Translations under genes and position numbers: made by a program
Source of the DNA: Hermatobates lingyangjiaoensis
Taxonomy: Eukaryota > Arthropoda > Insecta > Hemiptera > Hermatobatidae
Direction: 5' to 3'
Length of the DNA stretch: 64,000 nucleotides
Assembly (NCBI GenBank): GCA_026182355.1
Contig: JAPFBL010000036.1
Location: 992,001 to 1,056,000 of the forward strand
The notes under the pieces: generated by a model
What the model was told of the DNA's origin: nothing
Seen by the model: the letters and a program-made list of their open reading frames with translations, nothing else
The model's database searches: none
Shown: piece by piece, positions 22,482 through 35,054 of the stretch
Numbering within the stretch: position 1 is the first letter of the stretch
Layout of the letters: each line of letters starts with the position of its first letter

Positions 22482-23893
22482 TCTTTATAAATAAAATAAT
22501 GATTTTGTCTGTACATTGCTTAGAACTGACTCATTTCATGTTTTCTTTACGTTTCATACATTGGAGAAACCGAATCCACCCTTAGAAAAATTTCTGTCGG
22601 TTTGTCGGTTTGTCGGTTTGTCGGTTTGTCGGTTTGTCGGTTTGTCGGTTTGTCCGCAAAACTTTGTCACAGGTAAACTCAGCTACCATAAGACATATAA
22701 AGCTGAAACTTTTACAGTAGATTTGTGTAGGTCTAACTTAAAATATAGGCTATGAATTGATTGGAAATTCAACGTAGAAGTGAAGTTATGGACGTTTAAC
22801 GCAAAAATGTTTGTCACAAGTAAACTCAGCCACCATAAGACATAGCGAGCTGAAACATTGACACTGGATTTGTGTGTGCCTAACTTAAAATATGGGCTCT
22901 AAATAGATTATTAATTCAGTACAGAAGCGAAGTTATGGGGCTTTTAGCTGTATTTTCCTAACTTTACAGACAAGTTTGTTTTGAAAATACACAGGTGTGG
23001 CAAGTAGGTATTGTTAGTTGATTTTAATTCAATTGAGCATATGAATATATTGCGTATTTGACATCTTTGAAAAGGTACCAGAGTTTCCCAGAGTTGAGGA
23101 TGTACTATAATAAATAGTTTTGTAAACGAGCAATTCTCAACTCTTAATATGAACAGGCATGAGAAATCAACAAAGTTCTTACGCTATATGAAGCCGAGGA
23201 AAGAAGTTACAAGTCAGTAAAGAGATTGGATTAGTGATGAAGAAGCAGTTCATTATCTAATTGAATTTCTTGACTCTGAATTTATTTCTCCTGGACTGCC
23301 TGCTCATGAGTAAAAACTTAAAGTAGGAGCACCAATGATGCTGCAATTTATAGCAGTAACAAATTTGATGTTACGAAACATGAGTGACCCAAAAACTGTG
23401 CAACGGGACACGACTCTGAGTTCGTGCTCTACACAGATATGCCATAGAGGCGGACATAATGACTGGATGTGGTATTGGGGAGTCTGTGTGTATACCACGC
23501 ATACCATTGATTCCGAGCCACTGTCTGTTTCCATTCAAATGATTGCAAGGTCCCCTCAGAGTCTATTTCGCAATGACGTTAACTAAGTCGCAAAGGGAGA
23601 CTTTATCTAACGCAGGAATTCAAGTTAGCGAAACCAAGTTTTTCTCACATGGTCAACTGTAGTTTACTTGCTCAATAGTCAGAGGTTTCAACTGATTGTT
23701 CTTCAATGAACCTGAAGGACAGACAGCTAATGTAGTGTATACAGAGGCATTTGTTTAACACTGTACTAATAATGGTGTTTTCTACTATTCTATAATTTCT
23801 AATTATAGTATTAGTATAATACTATAATTGATAATTTGGAATACCAAGAATAATAGGATTTTTGATTCCGTCAAAGCCGGGTACATTTGCTAG
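22482..23893 (+). mobile_element. Helitron remnant, family 1, copy 3
   Basis: Starts TCTTTATAAATAAAATAATG after an A (22481) and ends TTTGCTAG (23893) before a T. Seven head-to-tail ggtttgtc units lie at about 22598-22654, against three in copy 1. The best-kept helicase tail of the family lies at about 23220-23760. Despite stops and frameshifts it reads EFLDSEFISPGLPAHE, KLKVGAP, KLCNGTRL, ALHRYAIEADIMTGCGIGES, IPRIPLIPS, FAMTLTKSQ, FSHGQL and PEGQTANVVYTEAF. This is the C-terminal PIF1/RecD-like region of Helitron Rep-helicases. No Rep domain is present. Confidence 0.88.
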
Positions 23894-25660
23894 TTCTTCT
23901 GTATAATCTAAAACCGACGGCAACTAATTCAGCCTTTATTACATAATTGAAATAATAATTATGAAGCATACAAAAGAAACACTTTTACCGAACTTCATTT
24001 ACGTAAAGATTGACAAATCTGGATTGGAAATCCAATCAAAGATAGAGTAGATTTATGTTGATGGTATCCCTTTGTATTTTGATTCATTCAATTTCATATT
24101 AACAAATTTTTTAACATGCAGATTTGTTTGTTGGTTAGATACTTTCAAAAATTCAATTTAATCAACCTTCTGTACAGTTAAATATTCATCAAATTAATAC
24201 TCCATTGTAATTATACAATCCAATCAACAAAACATAACTTATTACATTTACCTTTTGAAGTTTCATCTACATTTACATTGCAGTTTCTCCAGGCATTGGA
24301 TTTATTTATTTTTTAATAACACTATATTTTTGCTCAACGCCCATTTTATTTAATCTCGATGTCAGTTATTTAAATTACTTGATTATATTAATTCTTAAAA
24401 AACAAACAAGATAAAATGTAAGTTGTTGAATTAATTACAATATTACGTAAATATAATACTTAATATAATCAAAATATTATAATATAGTACATGACATATG
24501 GAAATCTATGTCACTCTAAATGTCACTTAGACACTCTATGTTACCTCTAAAAACTTACTTTTAGACCACCAAGTAGTTTCTGAATCTGCAGGAAGGTTTA
24601 TGTTAAATTAGTAATTAATGTGGCTAAATGTACATTCTTTGCAAAGAATCATGTGGGCAGGAGGTCACCAAAGATACGAAATACTTGCGGTGGGAGTCAG
24701 GATCCATAATTCCCTATACATTCCAGTTTTCTTAAACCAATATTGGAACACACCACCGACATGGAATTTCCCGAGTTAGCAATATTATATTATACAAATA
24801 TAAAATACTATTCATACTCTTCAAGTAATTGAAATATTAAAGTAGTGTATCAAATTATAGTATCTGAAATAGACTCTGGTATCTGAAATGGTGTGTGAAA
24901 TAAACACTGGTCTTTGGCATCAGCAGTATATTTGGTCATCAAGTCTTCGATATTACGTGACTGGATGTCATATAGTTGAAATAGTGAAAACAATTTGTTT
25001 GAGAATGTGATCACTTTCTTTTAACTAAAATCAGTTTGTCTAAGATCTCTAAATTTATTTCTAGATACAAACATTTATAAGTTCCAATAATTAATTGTTG
25101 AAAATTTATTTAATTTTTCTTCATAATTAATAACTAAAATTTTCTTTTGTCTCAGCTTCCGATTAAAAGTTTTCAATTCTTTTGAATGTTAAAAATTATA
25201 GAATTTCTCCCATTAATTTTTTCAACTAGAAGAAACTATAATTCCTTCAGTATATTAAGATTAAAAATTTTTAGTGGTCTACACTCATCTTCATTAAAAA
25301 TTAACATAATATTCAACTGGTTTTCAATCAACTAACTTTTTGTTTTATTTCAATGGTAATCTGTAGGTATAATATCAAACTCATAGACAATCAATAATGA
25401 TATTATTTCTTTAGATGTGATAATAATCATTTTATCAGTTTTATCAGTGATTGAAATTTGAAATTATTAATTAATCTGACATTTTATTAATGTTATTAGC
25501 ATTGAGATCCTGAATCTCCTCGCATTCATATCTGTCGTATTGTTCATCGCATTTTAGATTGTCTAAATTAAGTTTTCAAGTTTTTTAATGTTCTACATAA
25601 TTTTCGCTAGAGAAGTGTCTCTCACTACTATTGTTTTTAGGTATGCATTTCCAACAATCT
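23894..25660. other. Intron 2, no feature seen
   Basis: AT-rich DNA. A less biased stretch at about 24640-24770 shows no recognisable reading frame. Confidence 0.35.
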
Positions 25661-25671
25661 GTGTAATCTTC

Positions 25672-25748
25672 AAAGCGATTACTGATCACTCAGATAGAAT
25701 GTGATCCAAGGTTTGCACCATTTCAAGACAGAGAGACTACATTATTCT
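25672..25748 (+). repeat. Fragment shared with 62715-62800
   Basis: 'ctcagatagaatgtgatcca' through 'cattattcttatgatattaattcc' aligns with 62725-62798 at roughly 75% identity by eye. Family unknown. Confidence 0.5.
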
Positions 25749-25774
25749 TATGATATTAATTCCTTATTGGTTAC

Positions 25775-28700
25775 ACTCACTCAAAAAATGTCTAAGTCAA
25801 TCTAAACAATGGAAATAAATATCAATAAATTCGACAAGCATACCAGATGATGCGTTAGCCTAGGATAAACAATCAGTCTTTAAAGAGTTGTTGCTCTTTG
25901 CCGTAATTTAAAATACGTGAACTTTTTTCTAAACCGTTGATTTTTGCCCATTTTGTTGGAAAATTTTTATAGTTTTTAATGAGCCCTTTAGTGTTTATAA
26001 AACAGTTCTTGGAAACATAAAATGTACTGTAACGCCCCTTTAGTGAATGTAATTTTGAAAAAATTATCTCATCTCATACTCCTCAGAATATTCTATTTTT
26101 AGGTATAGTTTTATTTTGATCCGTTTAACTGTAGGGCTTGTATCGTTCGTTCCCACAAGATTTCATATTGAATTATAAGTCAAAAGTTTCATATTTTATT
26201 GAAAAAAGAATATTTTCCGTTGCTTTAAAAATTTGAAGATATTTTTTGCTTATTCCATTTCAAAAAACCTCAAAGATAATGCCAAAATTTGATGACTCAA
26301 AAATTAGTAGTTGAGTAGAAAAAAAAATGTCTAAAAACAGACTTTCGTCTAAAAACACCCACGCGCCCACACACACAGACATCATCGAAAAAACTTCATA
26401 AAACGACTTCTGGGGCCTCAAAACAAGTAATCCCGACAAAAAATTGACATCAATTTCTTCAAGATCAATATACTTTGCTTATAGTAAAGTAAAAAATCTG
26501 GAGTGGCCTACACTCTACTTTACTATAAGTAACTTAATGTCAAATTTGTTGAGTATATAAAACATAACGTCTTATTTAAGCATAACGTAAACATCTAAAT
26601 GGGCTATAATTATTAGCCTATCATTCCTGAGGTAGTACAGATAGTGATTGAAGGACATATCATTTTATAAGTTTATTTTTGTACATCACAAATAATTTGT
26701 TATTTGCAAATAATTGCATTAGTATAACTATAGCAGTAATAACATTTTTGAAAAACCAAAGTGAACATTTCTTGAAACGATTTATTCTCCTACAAAAGAA
26801 TGGCTTTCGTTCAAACAGCCAGTAGATTTCTTACATCGTTTACTTGACATCCTTCTACATTGAATATTAAAGTAAAATTTTTAAATTTAAAACAGGAAAA
26901 TACCCTTTTTTTCTCTGAAAAACATCTTTAACTGCGAAGAAAATGTTGTTTTATGGAGATTTGTTAATTAAAGATGTACGATAATTACATTTATTAATCT
27001 CTAAACGAAAGATACCAATTATGCATTATCATTTACATTTTTGGTCTTTTATAGAATTATCATACTGGGAATTTTAATCTTTAAAATAATAATAATAATA
27101 AGCTTCTTAGTATTTAATAAGATCATTTTCCTTCCCCTTTGTCAAATAACATATATACGAATTTTTTCTGAGTGAGTGTTATCATTTTCCTGCACAATAT
27201 TATTCCTCTTACATCTCATATAATTCAATAAACAATTTAAACTGTTCCTTTATAAAATCAATTTTATCTCAGTGGATTCGCTCAAAAAATTTCTAAGTCA
27301 ATGTAAACAATGTAAAAAAATACAAAAAATTCGACAAGTATAGCAGGTGATCTCTTAGTCTAGGATAAACAAAGAGTTTTTATATCGTTACTGCTCTTTC
27401 CAGTAATTGAAACTTCATGAATTTTATTTTATAAATTGCTAATTTTTTGTTCCATTTTTGGTCAAATTTTCATTATTTTTTAACGAGCCGTTTAGCGTCA
27501 AAAAAACATTTTCTCAAAACACAAATCGTACTGTAATGCCTCTTTAGCGAATGTAATTTTAGAAAAAAATATCTCATCTCATTTTCCATGTAATGTTCTA
27601 TTTATAGGCATAGTTTCATTCTTGTCCGTCAAACAGTATGGCTTGTATCGCTCTCACAAGGTTTGAGATTGAATTATAAGTCAAAATTTTTACATTTTAT
27701 TGAAAAAAAAATATTTCCTGTTGTCTTAAAATTCTGAATATATTTTTCGTTTGTTGCATTTGTAACTTCAAAGATAATGTCAAAATTTCAAAACTCTAGA
27801 GTTATCAGTTTAGGAGAAATAAATGTTTTAAAAAAAACGGTTTTTGGCAAAAAAAGTGACTTTCCCATCATGCATAATTCTTCGCAAACAATAGGGATCT
27901 TCGTCTAAATGGGGCCCATTTTTGTGTAAAATATCAACTTGATCCATCAAAGATTCTGGACCGTAGCGTGGTAACAAGCAATGCTAACACACGCACCCAC
28001 CCACACACACACACACACACAGACATCATCGCAAAAACGTCATAAAACGACTTCTGGGACCTAAAACATGTAATTCCGTCAAAATCTCGAGATCGAATTT
28101 TTTCACGATCACTATACTTTACTTATAGTAAAGTAAAAATGTAAGTCATTGTAAACAAACTCAACAAGTACAGCAGGGAAATATTAGTCCAAGTTGAGTT
28201 ATTGTTCAGTTTTTATAACGTTATTGTCTTATATGGTAATTGATTTTTTTTGTTTCTTTTATATATTGCTAATATTAGATAGCATTTATAAAAAATCTGG
28301 AGTGGCCTACACTCTACTTTACTATAAGTAACTTAATGTCAAATTTCTTGAGTATATAAAACATAACGTATCATTTAAGCATAACATAAATATCTAAATG
28401 GGATATAATTATTAGCATTGCATTCGTGAGTTAGTACAGATAGTGATTGAAGGACATATCAATTTATAAGCTTATTTTTGTACATCACAAATAATTTATT
28501 ATTTGCAAATAATTTCATTAGTATAACTACAGCAGTAATAACATTTTTGAAAAACCAATTTGAACATTTCTTGAAACGAAATATAATCCTACAAGAGAAC
28601 ATGGCTATTGTTCAAATAGCCAGTAGATTTCTTACATCGTTTACTTGACATCCTTCTACATTGAATATTAATGTAAAATTTTTAAATTTGAATCAGTAAA

Positions 28701-30437
28701 ATACCCTTTTTTTCTCTGAAAAACATCTTAAACAGCGAAGAAAATGTTGTTTTAAGGTGATCTGTTAATTAAAGATGTACGATAAATATAGTTATTAATC
28801 TCTAAACGAAAGATTTATATTTTGAATTATCTTTTACATTTTTGGTTTTTAACAGAATTATTATACTGGGAATTTTATGGCTTCTTAGTATTTAATAAGA
28901 TCATTTTCCTTCCCCTTTGTCAAATAACATATATACGAATTTTTTTTTAATGAGTGTTATCATTTACCTGCACAATATTATTCCTCTTACATCTCATATA
29001 ATTCAATAAACAATTTAAACTGTTCCTTGATAAAATCAATTTTATCTCAGTGGATTCGCTCAAAAAATTTCTAAGTCAATGTAAACAATGTAAAAAAATA
29101 CAAAAAATTCGACAAGTATAGCAGGTGATCTCTTAGTCTAGGATAAACAAAGAGTTTTTATATCGTTATTGCTCTTTCCCGTAATTGAAACTTCATGATT
29201 TTTTTTTTATTAATTGCTAACTTTTTGTTCCATTTTTCGTCAAATTTTTATTATTTTTTAACGAGCCGTTTAGCGTCAAAAAAACATTTTCTGAAAACAG
29301 AAATCGTACTGTAACGCCCCATTAGCGAATGTAATTTTAAAAAAAAATATCTCAACTCATTTTCCACATAATGTTTTATTTTTAGGCATAGTTTCATTTT
29401 GATCCATCAAACAGTATGGCTTGTATCGCTCTCACAAGGTTTGAGATTGCATTATAAGTCAAAATTTTTACATTTTATTGAAAAAAAAATATTTCCCGTT
29501 GTTTTAAAATTCTGAATATATTTTTCGTTTGTTGCAATTGAAACCTCAAAGATAATGTCAAAATTTCAAAACTGTAGGGTTATCAGTTTAGGAGAAATAA
29601 ATGTTTCCCATCTTTCTTTCCCATCATGCATAATTCTTCCCAAACAATAGGGATCTTCGTCTTTATGAGGCCCATTTTTGTGTAAAATATCAACTTAATC
29701 CATCAAAGATTCTTGACCGTAGCGTGGTAACAAGCAATGCTAACACACGCACCCACCCACGCACCCACCCACCCACCCACCCACACACACACACAGACAT
29801 CATCGTAAAAACGTCATAAAACGACTTCTGGGACCTCAAAACATGTAATTCCGTCAAAATCTCGAGATCGAATTTTTTCACGATCACTATACTTTACTGA
29901 TAGTAAAGTAAAAAAATAGATTTTTCTATAGTTTACCATTTAGAGAAAAAAAAATTATTTTCTTAAATCATGTAATTCCCACACCCCTCTTTGTCTATGT
30001 AATTTTTAAAAAAATTATTCCACTCATCTCTCAGCATGTGTTATTTTTGGTTACACATTCATTACAATCCGTCAATCAGTGTGATCTCTATTGTTATAGT
30101 AGCTTATGTTATTTGCATAATCATTTTATTTTAACGCTATAGATGTAAAATTTTTGGAAAAAAAATTCTAAATCAAATTTTTAGTAAAAACGTTACTTTC
30201 TAATGATGCAATTATTCCTAAAAAATAAGGCACGTCTAGATTATAGGGCTCAACAATTTGAACCTCATCCATCAAATAGTGTGCTCACAAACTTTTGGAT
30301 ATACACCCTCCCTTCCAAACATATACCTCCATCATTGGAAAAACTAATAAAAGGACTTTGGGGACCTCAAAACATGTAAATCCATCAAAATCTCGGAATT
30401 GAATTTCTTCATGATTACTATACTATACTTATAGTAA
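25775..30437 (+). repeat. TTTACTATAAGTA-end repeat family, block 2
   Basis: Successive units: a 5'-truncated copy (about 25775-26491), a full copy (about 26496-28137), a short internal piece (28138-28288), a second full copy (about 28290-29912) and another 5'-truncated copy (about 29913-30437). The two full copies are about 1.63 kb and very similar, sharing 'ggagtggcctacactctact' starts and 'gatcgaattttttcacgatc' near their 3' ends. Each carries a (CACC)n/(CA)n tract near the 3' end (about 27990-28020 and 29749-29793). No protein is encoded. Frames such as 29690-29887 (minus) read through the microsatellite. Confidence 0.8.
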
Positions 30438-31540
30438 AGAAATAAATTATGTAAAAAATAAGTCGCACTTACTTGAATTATAGTCTGTAAACTGTAGTAA
30501 GTTTAGCAATTGGAAGAATACATTTATTGATTTAAACTAACATTTACTAATACATTTACACTTTTAAACTAAGGTGTTAGTTTAACTAGACTTAAGTTTA
30601 TATTCTCTATAAACTTACTCACTAGATAATTAAAGTTTAATGTTATATTCATACCTATATATTGTATTCCTATTAATTTATAGCTGGGAAACATATAATA
30701 TTGGTAGTAAAAAAAATAAAAATAAACCCAATGTGCTTTTTAGATCTTGATTCTCTCCAGCTGAGATTTCGTCATTATCCATAAGCAAGTTCATTTTTCT
30801 TTGTGTTCAATTTTATTTCGTTCAATGTTAGAAATCAATTTATCAGATATCTACATTAATACATTGGCATTTAAATAAAACCGTTTTGTGGAATTAAAAG
30901 TTGGAATTTAGGGATTGTAAATATTAATTATGCTAGACAGAACATGACAATAAAATTGGCGAACTTTCAATCCTAGACGTAGACCAAAATAAAATGTTAA
31001 ATACTATTTGATTTAAGTACTATGATGACTGCCAAAAATGTATACATTGTCTGTTTATTCATGTATTCAGTGATGCTCTAATCACAAGCATTAAGCTCAA
31101 ACTGCATTAAAATCCCTAGAAGTGAAAATTTTAAAGTTATCATTAAAATCTGAAATAGAAATAAACATATGCATACTTTGTGTTCACTACCGAATTCTAT
31201 CAGTCAGGCTAAAAATCTAAACCCACACTTTGAATGATGTATATTGATGCCCATGTGACCCGTAGTTTGGTAAAACTAGAATGGGCTACTAATTAAGTCT
31301 CTTTGATAACTGAATAGGTCAGATTTCAGTCCACGACTTTCAACAGTGGACAATATGCTAACCAATAAAAATAATCAAAAAAATCAGAGTAATCCTAATA
31401 GCCAATACCAGTAACAACCTTTAACAGTCACTTACACGAATGCGCCCACCTCACAAAAATAAATCCAGCAGTGGACTAACATCACTCTACCTGTGCCAAG
31501 AGAAAAGGCATCAGATATTCTCATAACAGATAGATCTTAT
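30438..31540. other. Intron 2, no feature seen
   Basis: No exon or transposon end recognised. The last about 150 bp may be the upstream part of the LINE fragment. Confidence 0.35.
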
Positions 31541-31542
31541 CC

Positions 31543-31767
31543 CAATACATAACAGGACATGGACCATTTAAAGAATACCTGAACAGGTTGAAAATAGCTC
31601 CTAGTCTATCATGCGCATGTAACGCGGAGACACCGCAATCTCCTAGACACTTGGTATATGAGTGCTGTTTGAGGGAACCACAAAGACTGGCTCTCATACG
31701 GAAGTTTTTGGTTTGTGGAGAGGAGTGGACAGTTAGGCCCTCCTCATTAATTAAAGAACGATATTAA
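31543..31767 (+). pseudogene. Non-LTR retrotransposon C-terminal fragment
   Basis: An open frame ending at TAA 31767 encodes QYITGHGPFKEYLNRLKIAP, then CACNAETPQSPRHLVYEC. The TGHG-F-YL-R motif followed by C-x-C and H-x4-EC is the C-terminal tail after the RNase H domain in Jockey/R1/CR1-type LINEs. The frame is closed upstream by TAG at 31531. A short AT-rich tail follows with no clear poly(A). Partial and dead. Confidence 0.75.
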
Positions 31768-32927
31768 AAAAGAACTTGTGAAATTTTTGTACAGTATAAC
31801 ACATAACAAAAAAAAATTATTATATTATAAAATTATGAATCAATGTAAAATAAGTATTTTTGAGTATAAATTAAAGAAGTATTGTGTACAAATTGATGTT
31901 GATGCGTGTAATACACAGTAGATCATGCTGGAATAAAATATAAAATAAAAAAAAACAGATCTATAAACCCTTACAGAGATCTAAGAATCTCTGATGATAC
32001 TTAATCTGGTAAATTTCCAGCATCTTTCAAGTCTCGACTGCCTTCCTCACAATAGTTAGTGTCAATAATAAGAGTTTTATAATAATTAAGTTAAGTGCTA
32101 ATTAAAAAACATAAATTATTAAGTGTGTTATAAATAATATGTAAACATGCTACATACTTCTGCTCTTTTAAAGGTAATATTTGTATTATGTATTTAACGC
32201 CTTTAATGCTAGTCTTATAGCCAATAGAATAAAGATCAAAGTATATTTCTGACCTATAAACACGATAATCTAGAAAAACATCGGTATTTCGTACCTCTAT
32301 AACTTGAATTCAAATAATAAAACACTTTTAATGTATTTTGTTGCCTCTTTTTCTGTGAGTAGTAACTGAATTATCTCTGCTTTCTAATAAAACCAACAAG
32401 ACTCTCCTTCTCCCGCTACTATTGACTCAACTTCATTCCCCGCAATAAGATTTTAATTCCTCTCTCCTTCCTCTTATAATAATCTCAGTCGTATTTGACT
32501 AACATTTCTTGTCCTTCAGTCTTTCTTTATAGCTTCACAAGTACATACCAAATATTTCAAAACCAAAAGTTAACATACTATTTTTAAATTCAATGATAAT
32601 TCTTACCGAATAAGTAGTAATAAAAGAGTTACTTCAAAATTCTACATTGTCTATATTCTCTATAAAAGTTTATAAAGTTATTGTTATTTACAAAAGGCTA
32701 TATTTTAAAATATGCACATAATCCTTTTCTCTTACACAATATCTAAAATCATTCTGAGGAGCTCCAAGTTATTATCAAATTCCATAATTAACTTTTCCAG
32801 ACCTTGTTCGGATCAAGAATATTATGTATTGGAAATATTTGAAATATCCAACACTAAACATGAATCAATAAACAAAGTCGTTTTTTTAATTCTAATACTC
32901 TGTAATACTGCTGTATCTTTTTTTTTA
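31768..32927. other. Intron 2, no feature seen
   Basis: AT-rich. The frame 32712-32942 has no recognisable motif. Confidence 0.35.
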
Positions 32928-33060
32928 CTTCACTGTAAGTAAAGTACAGTAATCACGAAAAAATTTGATCTCCAAATTTTGAGATCCTCTGAGTCCATTT
33001 TAGAAGTTTTATCGATATTTGTAAGTATGTATGTATTTGTGTGTGTTCTGTGAACTATGC
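32928..33060 (-). repeat. 3'-end fragment of the TTTACTATAAGTA family
   Basis: Reads, inverted, like the last about 130 bp of the 1.6-kb family: 'gtaagtaaagtacagtaatc', 'ttttgagatcctctgagtcc' and a tgtgtgt stretch in the same order. Confidence 0.65.
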
Positions 33061-33249
33061 TCAGTTCTGTGAATACGAAATTCAGTACAAACCCCACCTT
33101 CATCTCATTCATAACTTCTGACCCAACATATGGAAGATTTAAAAGATGAATTGTTTCGTTTTTTTCGAGGAGAGGCTCCTATATCCAATAACATACTTCA
33201 GAAACCATTTCTTGCAAATATTTTAAAATGTTTCTGAAATATATCAACA

Positions 33250-33871
33250 GGACTTCATTGACATCATCACTAGTGACTGTGCAAAGACTTACTTTACATC
33301 CCTTATACTCAGTCAATTCAGAATAAAACAAATACCTCAGTATGCAGGTTTAGCTGAAGCTATGTTTAAGGTTCTTATGCCTTTTCCTTTGGCATATATC
33401 TGTGAAGTGACCTTCTCATGTCTGCTTCTTATAAAATTGAAACAAAAAAGCAAACTCCATGCTGAAGATGACCTTCAATATGCTGTATCTAAAACATCAC
33501 CACGGATTGAGAAGTTGGTCTTGGACAAACAGTACCAACTATCTCATTAAGAATGTCATTACTTATCAAAATAAAGTTTGTATTACTTGTATAACCAGTA
33601 TTCCGCGATGCATGGTGTGTTTCAGAAAGCAAATGTGTATTTGAAATAAAATATAGGCTATATAAATGCATTATTATATTCTTGGTTTAAAAAAACAAAG
33701 TTTATCGTAACTGTAGTGTATTATTGATGTGTAAGTAACTTAATCAATTAAATTAAGTTTTTTTTTCTTGAAATAATCAGATTAGAATTTAGCCTCACTT
33801 TCGTGTGGGATTGCAAAAAGTATGGTGAAGCTCAAATGGAGTCCCCAATGTGAAAAGGTTGGGAACCACTG
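33250..33871 (+). pseudogene. hAT transposase C-terminal remnant and element end
   Basis: An open frame from about 33250 to the stop at 33550 encodes DFIDIITSDCAKTYFTSLIL, LAEAMFKVLMPFPLAYICEV and KLHAEDDLQYAVSKTSPRIE. This is the hATC dimerisation region of ZBED5/GTF2IRD2-like hAT transposases (L-PFP-YLCE-FS, then K-R-L-EDDL). About 320 bp further on the element stops at GGGAACCACTG (33871), which read inverted is CAGTGGTTCCCAACCTTTTC, a classic hAT terminus. The 5' part of the element is missing, and its left end is not visible. Confidence 0.85.
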
Positions 33872-33879
33872 ATTTAGAC

Positions 33880-34565
33880 CAGAGTTTTTCAAACTTTTTT
33901 CGACGCGGAACCCTTTTTGGTTCCAGTAACTTTCCCGGGAACTCCAAATTTTAATGATTTTATACAATCATAATGTAAATATTTTCATAAGTTTTTTTTA
34001 AATAGTATATGTTTAAAAACAATTAAAAAAGTAATCTTACTGCAATGTATATTTTTCGAAGAAAAATTCAAAACTAAAAGATTTTAATTTTCATATTTTC
34101 CACAAGTTCATAACACATAAAACAGAATTACTAGCAATTTTAACATGAGTTTGTTTTGTAGTCATTTTTGGCTTTATAGTTGATAGTTTGATTCTCAAGT
34201 TAGCCCCAGCATTAAGTCTACTTCGGTATTTGGTTTCTATGACAGTTTAAATGGAAAATCCAGTTTCATATAAGTAGGTAGTAGGAAATGGCAGCAATTT
34301 GTGAAGTGCTAATTTTGCAATAGCAGGAAATTCGGGAATCAGATAGTTCCAAAAACTGACAAGTGATTCATCCTAAATATAAATAAAATTTTAACCACTT
34401 CTACTTATGGATATATGTAGATATAAACATTATTCGGTTTCATGATTCACAAGAAATATAGAATAAATCCATACCCACCAAAAAAATTGTAGAAAAATGT
34501 TTTTACTAAATGTTATTCACGGAACCCCAGACAGTCCGTTATGGAACCCACTTTGGGAACCTCTG
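33880..34565. mobile_element. Short hAT element with perfect 8-bp TSD
   Basis: Terminal inverted repeats CAGAGTTTTTCAAACTTTTT (left) and, read inverted at the right, CAGAGGTTCCCAAAGTGGGT. Both sides carry the 8-bp duplication atttagac (33872-33879 and 34566-34573). The 686-bp interior has no open frame. It inserted exactly against the end of the hAT remnant at 33871. Confidence 0.9.
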
Positions 34566-34573
34566 ATTTAGAC

Positions 34574-35054
34574 GAACTATAGGACAGTTTAAACTATAAT
34601 TCCTTGTAGCTCTTAACAAACGAAAGTGAAGAACATTACAATATGGAAAAGAGATTTCACGACTTAGCCCAATCAGTTGGGTAATAATTACCTTGAATAA
34701 TAATTACCTGTTGTTATACAGATATAAAAAATTCATTTCTTTACAAGATATTTTCTTTAAGGAGAAGAATAAGATGTCAGTGAGGAAGTAGGCTTGAAAA
34801 AACTTATAGGTAATTCATAATATAGAAATTCTAATTCTTATTTTATTTTACTAATTATTTACATTAATAAAAAAGAAATAATTAGTCTGCAATAATTAAT
34901 GATTTAACAGTAATGATGTTTAAAAAGTCAATCAACTAAATTATATTACATTACTACTTCACTTGATTAGATTTAGTTAGCTTTTAATATGCTGCGTTAA
35001 CAGTTAGCTTTCTGGTTATTTGAAGATCATCTTATTAAACTAAATGATTTAAAC
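34574..35054. other. AT-rich spacer
   Basis: No feature recognised between the hAT element and the hAT-like end at 35055. Confidence 0.4.

Noticed and set aside
22200..22755. Open frames starting MLRTDS in two Helitron copies
   Set aside because: They translate the noncoding Helitron 5' end and its ggtttgtc minisatellite; no conserved domain.
27990..29793. Possible CRISPR-like array from repeated CACCCA units
   Set aside because: Simple microsatellites with no spacers, inside copies of a eukaryotic repeat family.
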